Source: DAOUJW01 sp034421015
GTDB taxonomy: Bacteria > Chloroflexota > Dehalococcoidia > Lucifugimonadales > UBA2985
Direction of reading: 5' to 3'
Assembly: GCA_034421015.1 (NCBI GenBank)
Contig: DAOUKT010000015.1
Coordinates: 1-64,000 of the forward strand
Length of the DNA stretch: 64,000 nt
In this document: piece by piece, positions 6,128 to 13,429 of the stretch
Layout of the letters: the number at the start of each line of letters is the position of its first letter
Numbering within the stretch: position 1 is the stretch's first letter
The notes under the pieces: model-generated
Told to the model about the DNA's origin: nothing
The model's database searches: none
The model's input: only the letters and a program-made list of their open reading frames with translations
Made by a program: the position numbers and the translations under genes

Positions 6128-8659
6128 CTAGTCCAGCCGTGCCTTGCGAAGTCGCAGTGAGTTGGTGACCACGGAGACGGAGCTCAGAGCCATTGCGCCC
6201 GCGGCCATGACGGGGTTGAGGAAGCCGTAGTCACCCAGGACGTACCGCAGGGGGCCGTCCGGCACTCCGCCGCCCAGGATTTCGTGGAACAGGACGTAGA
6301 GCAGGCCGGCCGCTACGGGAATCAGGACCGTATTGTAGCCGAACGCCCAGAACAGGTTCTGCCATATTGTCCTGGTCGTGGCCTTGGAGAGAGCGATTGC
6401 CTGGGGCACGCCCCGGAGGTCGCCGCGCATCAGGGTCACGTCCGCGGCCGCAATGGCGACGTCGGTGCCCGTTCCAAGCGCAATGCCCACGTCCGCCCTT
6501 GTCAGGGCCGGGGCGTCGTTGATGCCGTCTCCCACCATCGCCACAGTCTTGCCATCCTCCTGGAGCAGGCGTATCTTGTCCACCTTCTGGTCCGGCAGCA
6601 CCTCCGCAATCACCCGGTCGATGCCCGCCTGCCCGGCTATCGCCTCCGCCGTGCGCCGGTCGTCGCCCGTGAGCATGATGACCTCCAGGCCCAGCCTGTG
6701 CAACGCCTGCACGGCCTCGCGGGACTCCGGCCTCAGGGTGTCAGCGACGGCGATGACGCCGGCCGCGGCGCCGTCCACGGCCACGAATACGGGCGTCTTG
6801 CCCTGCTCCGACAGCTCCCTGCCGCGGCCTTCGAGCGCGTCCAGCGAGATGCCCCGTTCCCTCATCAGGGCCGGGTTTCCGAGGACGACCGTCGACCCGC
6901 TGACCTCGGCCTCGACGCCGTGGCCGGGCATGGCCTGGAATCGGGATGCTTCGCCCAGGGACAGAGACCTGCCGGCCGCCGCCTCTACCAGGGCCTTGCC
7001 CAGGGGGTGCTCGGAGCCGCGCTCGGCGGAAGCCGCCAGTCGCAGAAGGTCGTTATCAGGCATATCGAGGGAGACCACGTCCGTAACCGACGGCCTGCCC
7101 AGGGTCAGAGTGCCAGTCTTGTCGAGCACCACCGTGCGGAGGTTCACGGCCCGCTCCAGGGCCTCCGCGTTGCGTATGAGAATGCCGCGCTCCGCGCCCT
7201 TGCCCATGCCGACGACGATGGCGGTGGGCGTTGCCAGGCCAAGGGCGCAGGGGCAGGCGATGACCAGGACTGCAACCAGGTTGAGGATGGCTATGGGCGC
7301 CACCGGCGGCACCGGGGCCCAGATCAGCCAGCCGACGAACGTTATCAGTGCGATGCTCAGGACAGCGGGCACAAAGCGGCTCGCGACCTTGTCAACCAGA
7401 CGCTGGATGGGGGCCTGGGAGCCCTGGGCCTCCTGCACCAACCTGATGATGCCGGCCAGGGCGGTGTCCTTGCCAATCCTGGTGGCCCGGAACCGGAAGC
7501 TGCCCACGTTGTTCATCGTGGCTCCGTACACGGGCGAGCCGGCGCTCTTCTCCACCGGAAGGCTCTCTCCGGTCAGCATGGACTCGTCGACCGCCGACGC
7601 TCCCTCCGTGACCTCGCCGTCCACGGCAATGCGCTCGCCCGGCCGCACCACGAGAATGTCGCCCAGAGCGACCTCCTCGACCGGCACGTCGGTCTCCTGG
7701 CCATCGCGGACTACCCGCGCCGTTTTGGGTTGGAGGACCATCAGCCTGCGGATGGCCTCGGAGGTCTGGCCCTTGGCCCGGGCCTCCAGCAGGCGGCCCA
7801 GCAGCACAAGGCAGATGACGATGGCCGAGGCGTCGAAGTAGGTGCCGGTGCTGTGGCTCAGGGCGCTGTTGGCGTGGACCAGGTGCGCGTCGGCGAAGTA
7901 GCCCTCGAAGAAGGTGAGGAAAGCGCTGTAGCCGTAGGCCACGCTTGTGCCAATGGCAATGAGGGTGTTCATGTTGGACGTGCCGTGCTTCAGCGCGCCC
8001 CACGCGCTCTGGTAGAAGGTGGCCCCAATCCAGAACTGCACCGGCGTTGCGAGCATCCACAGGATGAAGTTGAGCTGGAATGAGGTCAGGCGCAGCGTCT
8101 CTAGGGGGATGTACATGGCGACCATGATCACCGCGCCGACCACGCCCGCGAACACGACCTTGCGGGCAAGGGCCCTGACCTCCCGGGTGCGAGCCAGACG
8201 CTCCTCGCTCTCCTCGGCGGCCTCGTCGCCGACGCCCTCCACCGAGTAGCCGGCGTCGTCCACCATTGCCCTCATGTCGGGGAGGGTTGCCTGCCCCTGA
8301 ATGTACTCGACCGTCGCTTGCTCAGTGGCGAGATTGACGCTGGCGGATATGACGCCATCCACCTCCCGGAGGGCGTTGCCCACGTGGGTAACGCAGGCGG
8401 CGCAGGTCATCCCGCCGATGTTCAGGGTTATGCGGGCCACTCCGGCCTTGTACCCGGAGTCGTCGACTGCCTCAATGAGGTCCGGGATGTCGGCCAGCGC
8501 GGGGTCGAACTCCACAGTGGCCTGCTCCATCGCCAGGTTCACGGACACATTCTCGACGCCGTCCACCTCGCGGAGGGCGTTGCCCACGTGGGTGACGCAG
8601 GCGGCGCAGGTCATGCCTTCTACGGGGAGGGTGATGATTTTCAGGTCTTTGATGGTCAC
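6128..8659 (-). CDS. copA: Cu(+)-exporting P1B-type ATPase CopA
   Basis: The 843-residue protein has two N-terminal heavy-metal-associated domains (about residues 8-75 and 76-142), each with GMTCAAC. They are followed by a P1B ATPase core with the CPC transmembrane motif (about residue 470), phosphorylation site DKTGT (about 514), the SEHPLG motif and the GDGINDAP hinge (about 713). TM residues GYN and MALSS near the end match the Cu(I) subgroup. It moves Cu(I) out of the cytosol at ATP cost. The two HMA domains are nearly identical even at DNA level. It heads a same-strand metal cluster; it could serve copper export or supply copper for the cbb3 oxidase encoded elsewhere in the window. Confidence 0.96.
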   Translation of the reverse strand: MTIKDLKIITLPVEGMTCAACVTHVGNALREVDGVENVSVNLAMEQATVEFDPALADIPDLIEAVDDSGYKAGVARITLNIGGMTCAACVTHVGNALREVDGVISASVNLATEQATVEYIQGQATLPDMRAMVDDAGYSVEGVGDEAAEESEERLARTREVRALARKVVFAGVVGAVIMVAMYIPLETLRLTSFQLNFILWMLATPVQFWIGATFYQSAWGALKHGTSNMNTLIAIGTSVAYGYSAFLTFFEGYFADAHLVHANSALSHSTGTYFDASAIVICLVLLGRLLEARAKGQTSEAIRRLMVLQPKTARVVRDGQETDVPVEEVALGDILVVRPGERIAVDGEVTEGASAVDESMLTGESLPVEKSAGSPVYGATMNNVGSFRFRATRIGKDTALAGIIRLVQEAQGSQAPIQRLVDKVASRFVPAVLSIALITFVGWLIWAPVPPVAPIAILNLVAVLVIACPCALGLATPTAIVVGMGKGAERGILIRNAEALERAVNLRTVVLDKTGTLTLGRPSVTDVVSLDMPDNDLLRLAASAERGSEHPLGKALVEAAAGRSLSLGEASRFQAMPGHGVEAEVSGSTVVLGNPALMRERGISLDALEGRGRELSEQGKTPVFVAVDGAAAGVIAVADTLRPESREAVQALHRLGLEVIMLTGDDRRTAEAIAGQAGIDRVIAEVLPDQKVDKIRLLQEDGKTVAMVGDGINDAPALTRADVGIALGTGTDVAIAAADVTLMRGDLRGVPQAIALSKATTRTIWQNLFWAFGYNTVLIPVAAGLLYVLFHEILGGGVPDGPLRYVLGDYGFLNPVMAAGAMALSSVSVVTNSLRLRKARLD
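8358..8614. repeat. intragenic direct repeat in copA HMA domains
   Basis: The 53-bp segments at 8358-8410 and 8562-8614 differ at only two positions and are offset by 204 bp (68 codons). They encode the metal-binding loop and first helix of the two HMA domains. Outside these segments the two domains have diverged, so the identity suggests gene conversion or a recent local duplication. Confidence 0.8.
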
Positions 8660-8701
8660 GGCAGTGATTCTTCAGGGAATTACACAGTTAACTTCGCAAG
8701 G

Positions 8702-9058
8702 CTATGGACGGAGGCGCTCTAGCTCTTCAATAAGAAGACTGACTTTTGCAAGGTGAAGAGCCACACTGCGTTGTGCCATATACCCCTCATAGAAGTTACT
8801 ATGCAAGGCGTTTGCGCTGGCAAAAAGTAGTACATAGTTGTCATCGTTGGTTACAGCCGTCAAATGGTCAATCACCTCTTGCAGGTAGTCGTGACGCCTA
8901 TGCCTCCAGCCCCTACCCTCAGCTACGGCCTTCACTATCTGAGCAGCCGCGCCCCAGCCCTTCTCCGACGCTTGATAAAGATTGCCTTCTTCCAGGTACT
9001 TCTTAGCGTCTTCAAGAAAGACTTTGCTTTGCTGTCTGTACGTCTCCTGCTGTACCAT
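8702..9058 (-). CDS. PaREP1/HEPN-like helical protein (copy 1)
   Basis: This is a 118-residue, all-helical protein with the stretches YLEEGNLYQASEKGWGAA, GWRHRRH and ALHSNFYEG. These match what I know of PaREP1-type proteins in the HEPN superfamily, many of which are nucleotide- or RNA-related and partnered with other small genes. GAGGG about 9 bases upstream supports ATG 9058. It is A/T-richer than its neighbours. A paralogue of identical length lies at 47300-47656. It sits upstream of copA on the same strand with no obvious functional link. No nucleotidyltransferase (MNT) partner is adjacent. Confidence 0.65.
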   Translation of the reverse strand: MVQQETYRQQSKVFLEDAKKYLEEGNLYQASEKGWGAAAQIVKAVAEGRGWRHRRHDYLQEVIDHLTAVTNDDNYVLLFASANALHSNFYEGYMAQRSVALHLAKVSLLIEELERLRP

Positions 9059-9283
9059 TTTGTTACCCTCTTGTACCTGTACTATTCTGTCAACGAATTA
9101 TCCAACATCTACAGGAATGACGGAGAGGGACTCTATTTCAATAGCTATGCTGTAGGTCTCTCCGGCTCACACTCGCTGTGTCGCGCTACTTGGCCCATTG
9201 CTCGGGAGTGCGCGTCTACATAAGTTTACACCATTTGGCAATGACGGCGCGTCCCGGCGTCGTCTGGGCTGAGCGCGACGCGG

Positions 9284-10492
9284 CTACCCGGCGACCAGAG
9301 AGCCGTGCCTTGGTGACGGATTGCCGGACGTGAATTCCACGACTTCAACGCCGGCGGCCGCTTGCTCCACAAGGGCCTCGATGTCCAGGGCGGACTCCAG
9401 ACGCTCCACCTCTTCGGGAGTGGTGTGGGTTACGGGATGCCGGGGAACGAAGAGGGTGCAGCAGTCCTCGTCCGGGATGATGGAGACGGGATATGTCCCA
9501 ATGCCCCGGGCCTCGCCGACAATTTCCTGCTTGTCCATTCCTATCAGCGGGCTGAACACGGGAAGGTCCAGCACGCTCCTCACCGTAGCCAGGTTCTCCA
9601 GGGTCTGGGAACCCACCTGCCCCAGGCTCTCGCCCGTGACCAGGGCTTTCGCGCCATGCTCCCGGGCCAGCCGCTGGGCGATCCTCGCCATGAACCGCCG
9701 GTAGACCACAACCCTGTACGCGGGCGGCACCGACAGGATGATGTCGCGCTGCACGTCGGCGAAGGGCGCCAGCAGCAGCCTGGAGCGGTACTGATGTCTG
9801 TTCAGCAGGCCGACGATCTCGCGCGCCTTCTCCCTGGAAGTGCCGTCCACCAGGGGGAAGCTGTGGAAGTGTACGAAGGTGACCTCGCAGCCGCGCTTCA
9901 TCATGCGCCAGGCAGCGACGGGCGAGTCTATGCCCCCTGAGAGCAGCGACATCACCCTGCCGCCGACCCCCACCGGCAGTCCTCCCGGCCCCCGCATCTC
10001 CTCGAAGTACACCAGGGCCTCTCGTGGCAGTATCTCAACGAAGATGTTGACCTCCGGGTCCTTGAGGCTGACCGCCGCGCCCGTCAACCCCTGAACGATA
10101 GTCCCCAGGTCCCGGTTGATCTCCGGCGAGGTCAGCGGGAAGGACTTGTGGCCCCGCCTTGCGGTGATGCGGAAGGACTTGAAGGAGAGCTTGGTCGCCT
10201 CCTGCGCGACGAACTCGCGGATTGCCTCCAGATTAGGGGGCAGCTTGTGGCAGCGGTAGAACTTGACCACGCCGAAGACCTGGCTGAGCCTTTCGCTCAC
10301 CTCCTCCCAGGAAGCTTCCGGCGACAGTGTGACCTCCACTCCCATGTGCCGCTTGCCGACGCGGCTCACCGGCAGGCCTCGCAGCGCCTGGCGGATGTTC
10401 CGCGCAAGCTGGGTGAAGAAGGTGGGCCGGTTCTTGCCCTTGAGGGCAATCTCGTGGACGCGGATTATTACGCTGTTGTTGGGGTATCTCAT
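9284..10492 (-). CDS. thiI: tRNA 4-thiouridine synthetase ThiI (no rhodanese domain)
   Basis: From ATG 10492 (MRYPNNSVIIRVHEIALKGKNR) the product is 402 residues, with an N-terminal ferredoxin-like/THUMP region and a PP-loop SGGIDS at residues 185-190. A conserved DEDCC stretch lies in the C-terminal part. The C-terminal rhodanese domain of the enterobacterial enzyme is absent, as in the short ThiI form. It adenylates tRNA U8 for sulfur insertion and may also supply sulfur for thiazole synthesis. An upstream in-frame start at 10552 would add an unrelated Cys/Ser-rich stretch and is rejected. Confidence 0.92.
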   Translation of the reverse strand: MRYPNNSVIIRVHEIALKGKNRPTFFTQLARNIRQALRGLPVSRVGKRHMGVEVTLSPEASWEEVSERLSQVFGVVKFYRCHKLPPNLEAIREFVAQEATKLSFKSFRITARRGHKSFPLTSPEINRDLGTIVQGLTGAAVSLKDPEVNIFVEILPREALVYFEEMRGPGGLPVGVGGRVMSLLSGGIDSPVAAWRMMKRGCEVTFVHFHSFPLVDGTSREKAREIVGLLNRHQYRSRLLLAPFADVQRDIILSVPPAYRVVVYRRFMARIAQRLAREHGAKALVTGESLGQVGSQTLENLATVRSVLDLPVFSPLIGMDKQEIVGEARGIGTYPVSIIPDEDCCTLFVPRHPVTHTTPEEVERLESALDIEALVEQAAAGVEVVEFTSGNPSPRHGSLVAG

Positions 10493-10534
10493 GGGATTCC
10501 GGCAGCCGGTTGTCGACTGTCCATGTGACGCTGG

Positions 10535-10571
10535 GGAGCAGGGCGTTTCCATCTCAGGAAGGCCCTGCTCC
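10535..10571. other. inverted repeat between dapA and thiI
   Basis: GGAGCAGGGC (10535-10544) and GCCCTGCTCC (10562-10571) form a perfect 10-bp stem with a 17-nt loop. It lies just past the dapA stop codon in the direction of transcription. There is no U-run on the minus strand, so it is not a classical terminator. It may stabilise the 3' end of the upstream message or separate thiI from the dap genes. Confidence 0.5.
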
Positions 10572-10609
10572 GAAGTTCGTCTGTTTAAGTGGCGGTGTGT
10601 ACCGGGAGA

Positions 10610-11512
10610 TTACGCTCCGGCCGGCACGGGGATGTCGATGCGGTAGTCCTTCAGCATGGCCTGGAGCTGCTCAGCCGTCTTCTCGTCCGGCTCGGTGAGG
10701 GGCAGCCGGGGCTTGCCCACCTGGAAGCCGACGTGGTTCAGGCCGTACTTCACGGGGATGGGGTTGGACACGATGAACAGGCCCTTGAAGATGGACATCA
10801 TCCGCAGGTGCTCTGCCGCCGCCTCCGACGTCTTGCCCGCAAGCACCATTTCCATCATGTCTTTGATCTGCCGTCCCACCAGGTGGGATGCAACGCTGAC
10901 CACGCCGTAGCCGCCCATGCACATCATCCCAAAGGTGTCGTTGTCGTTGCCGCTCCACACGCGGAAGTCGGACGGCGCCCCCGAGATGATCCGGGCAATC
11001 TGGTCGAAATCCCCGCTGGCTTCTTTGACGCCAATGATGTTGTCAACCTGGGCGAGCTTTACAGTCGTCTCCCAGGAGAGGCTGGTGATGGTGCGGCTGG
11101 GCACGTTGTACAGGATGCACGGCAGGCCGGTGCTCTCAGCAATGGCCTTGAAGTGCTGGTACAGGCCCTCTTGTGTGGGCTTGTTGTAGTAGGGGACAAC
11201 CAGCAGGCAGGCGTCGGCGCCGGCGCGCTCCGCCTCCTGGGTCAGCTCTATGCTCTCGGCGGTGCTGTAGTTCCCGGTCCCGGCAACGACGGCTCCGCGG
11301 TCGCCCAACTCGGACTTGATCTCCCTGAAGAGCCTCAGCTTCTCCTCAGTAGTCAGGGTGGGCGACTCGCCGGTCGTGCCGGAGACCACCAATCCGTCGC
11401 TTCCGGACTCCAGCAGGGAGGATGCCAGGCGCTTGGCCTGAGCGTAGTCCACCTGTCCCTGCCCGTCGAAGGGCGTAACCATTGCTGTGATGAGTCTGCC
11501 CACGGAAACCAT
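10610..11512 (-). CDS. dapA: 4-hydroxy-tetrahydrodipicolinate synthase
   Basis: The 300-residue TIM-barrel enzyme has GTTGE at residues 45-49, the active-site Tyr135 in YNVPSR and the Schiff-base Lys163 in GVKEASGD. It condenses pyruvate with aspartate semialdehyde in the diaminopimelate/lysine pathway in the cytoplasm. GGAGG eight bases upstream fixes the start at ATG 11512. It is the third of three consecutive lysine genes (dapB, asd, dapA) on this strand, 12 bases after asd, so co-transcription is very likely. Length and motifs are normal for the family. Confidence 0.96.
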   Translation of the reverse strand: MVSVGRLITAMVTPFDGQGQVDYAQAKRLASSLLESGSDGLVVSGTTGESPTLTTEEKLRLFREIKSELGDRGAVVAGTGNYSTAESIELTQEAERAGADACLLVVPYYNKPTQEGLYQHFKAIAESTGLPCILYNVPSRTITSLSWETTVKLAQVDNIIGVKEASGDFDQIARIISGAPSDFRVWSGNDNDTFGMMCMGGYGVVSVASHLVGRQIKDMMEMVLAGKTSEAAAEHLRMMSIFKGLFIVSNPIPVKYGLNHVGFQVGKPRLPLTEPDEKTAEQLQAMLKDYRIDIPVPAGA

Positions 11513-11524
11513 AGTGCGTACCTC

Positions 11525-12553
11525 CTAACCGGTTGGTGTTAGCATCTCCTCCCTCACCAGGGCCTCTGCAATTTGAACGGCGTTCAGGGCAGCGCCCTTG
11601 CGAAGGTTGTCTGCGACCACCCACATGGCAAGTCCCCGCGGGTGGGAGAAGTCCTTCCGAATGCGACCCACGAACACGTCGTCCGTCCCCGCGGCCGCAA
11701 GGGGTAGTGGATAGACCTGGTCTTTGGGAACGTCCTGCACCGTGACTCCTGGAGCCGACGCCAGGATCTCCCTGGCCTCCTCGGCGGTCATGGGCTGGCT
11801 GAGCTCCACGTTCACGGCCTCGCCGTGGCTGGTGTACACAGGCACGCGCACACAGGTGGCGCACACCGGCATGTCCGGCTCGTGCATGATCTTGCGGGTC
11901 TCCTGGACCATCTTCCACTCCTCAGTGGTGTAGTCGTTGTCCAGGAAGCTCTCCACGAAGGGCAGGGCGTTGAAGGCAATCTGGTGAGGGTACGCCCTGG
12001 GAACGACCTCGTCCTGCCTCCCTCCAACAATGCTGTCGATCTGCTCTCGCAGCTCGTCAACCGCGGCCGCGCCGGTGCCGGACACGGCCTGGTAGGTGGA
12101 AACCACAATGCGCTGTATGGGATTCACCATGTGCAGCGGGTTGAGGGCCACCACCATCTGGATGGTGGAGCAGTTGGGGTTGGCGATGATGCCCTTGTGG
12201 GAATCAATGTCGGCGGCGTTGACCTCGGGCACCACCAGGGGCACCTCCGGGTCCATCCTGAAGGCGGAGCTGTTGTCGATTGCGACAGCGCCCGCGCGGG
12301 CCGCCACAGGGGAGAACCGCTTGCTGATGTCGCCGCCTGCGGAGAACAGGGCGATGTCGATGTTGTCGAAAGAGTCGTCGCTCGTCTCTTCGACGACTAA
12401 CTCTTCGCCCATGAAGCTGATGCGCTTGCCTGCGGACCTGTCCGAGGCGTAGAGGCGAAGGGAGTCCATTGGGAACTTCCTCTCCTCAAGTATTCTGAGA
12501 AACTCTCCTCCCACCAGGCCGGTCGCGCCGACTATTGCAACTCGAAAGCTCAT
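11525..12553 (-). CDS. asd: aspartate-semialdehyde dehydrogenase
   Basis: The 342-residue protein opens with the NADP-binding GATGLVGGEF loop (residues 9-18). It carries the catalytic Cys128 in NPNCST and the substrate-binding His region around VYTSHGEAVNVEL. It reduces aspartyl phosphate to aspartate semialdehyde, the branch point feeding DapA. It sits 50 bases after dapB and directly before dapA on the same strand. Length, motifs and context agree, and nothing is unusual. Confidence 0.96.
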   Translation of the reverse strand: MSFRVAIVGATGLVGGEFLRILEERKFPMDSLRLYASDRSAGKRISFMGEELVVEETSDDSFDNIDIALFSAGGDISKRFSPVAARAGAVAIDNSSAFRMDPEVPLVVPEVNAADIDSHKGIIANPNCSTIQMVVALNPLHMVNPIQRIVVSTYQAVSGTGAAAVDELREQIDSIVGGRQDEVVPRAYPHQIAFNALPFVESFLDNDYTTEEWKMVQETRKIMHEPDMPVCATCVRVPVYTSHGEAVNVELSQPMTAEEAREILASAPGVTVQDVPKDQVYPLPLAAAGTDDVFVGRIRKDFSHPRGLAMWVVADNLRKGAALNAVQIAEALVREEMLTPTG

Positions 12554-12603
12554 TTACCCTCACCTGAACTGTTGAATTAGTGCCTCTCTTTATACACCAA
12601 ACG

Positions 12604-13395
12604 CTACAGCCCCAGCAACTTGTCCAGGCCGACAACCAGCCCCTTCCACTTCGTCACCTCCCTCACGGCCAGCACGACGCCGGGCATGTAGCACTCGCGG
12701 TTGATGGTGTCGTGCTTGAGGCTGAGGGTCTGTCCCGCCGTGCCCAGGATGATCTCGTGGTGGGCCATCCGCCCCGGCATACGGACGCTGTGGATGGACA
12801 CGCCGCCGAGGTCTCCGCCGCGGGTCTCCTCAACGGGTTCCCTTTCGGGGATGGGCCTGTGGAAAGGGTCGTTTCTGTCCTCGCCCAGGCTCCGGGCCAG
12901 GGCCATCGCCGTGCCGGATGGGGAGTCAATCTTGGTCTCGTGGTGCATCTCCACGATGTCGGCGTAGTCGAAGTATTTGCCAAGGCCCCGGGCCAGATGT
13001 ATGAGCAGCACCGCGCCCAGCGCGAAGTTCGGGGCCACGAAAACGCCTACCTGATGCTCGTTGGCCAGGCCGTCAAGCTCCTTCAGGTTGTCCTCCGAAA
13101 GCCCCGTAGTGCCCACAACCAGGTTGACGCCCCGGGCCGCGGCCACGCGGGACGCCTCCATAGAGGCCGAGGCGTTGGTGAAGTCCACCATGACCTCAGG
13201 CCTGCAGGTGTCGATGATAGCGCCAAGGTCCGGGGAGATCGGCATGTCGCCGGAGTCGTTGGGCAGGGCAATAGATCCCGCCGCCGCGCCGGTGTCCACG
13301 CCGCACGCCGGCTCCAGATCCGGCTCGCGGCAGACGGCGTTCAGCACCTCTCGCCCCATTCTGCCCAGCACTCCGTTTATGAGCACTCTAGTCAT
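12604..13395 (-). CDS. dapB: 4-hydroxy-tetrahydrodipicolinate reductase
   Basis: The start is ATG 13395 with GGCGGAC upstream; the longer open frame to 13668 reads into the out-of-frame end of pnp and is rejected. The 263-residue product has the dinucleotide-binding GVLGRMG (residues 8-14), the catalytic HH pair at 151-152 and Lys155 in HHETKIDSPSGT. It reduces the DapA product with NAD(P)H. The gene begins 34 bases after the pnp stop, linking lysine synthesis to the rpsO-pnp transcript. Confidence 0.95.
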   Translation of the reverse strand: MTRVLINGVLGRMGREVLNAVCREPDLEPACGVDTGAAAGSIALPNDSGDMPISPDLGAIIDTCRPEVMVDFTNASASMEASRVAAARGVNLVVGTTGLSEDNLKELDGLANEHQVGVFVAPNFALGAVLLIHLARGLGKYFDYADIVEMHHETKIDSPSGTAMALARSLGEDRNDPFHRPIPEREPVEETRGGDLGGVSIHSVRMPGRMAHHEIILGTAGQTLSLKHDTINRECYMPGVVLAVREVTKWKGLVVGLDKLLGL

Positions 13396-13429
13396 CTGTC
13401 CGCCTTTGATAGCCGGATGTTTACGGGGC

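Noticed and set aside
6284..8083. 599-codon plus-strand open frame opposite copA
   Set aside because: It is antisense to a strongly conserved ATPase, and its His/Arg/Gln-rich translation is the usual shadow in GC-rich DNA.
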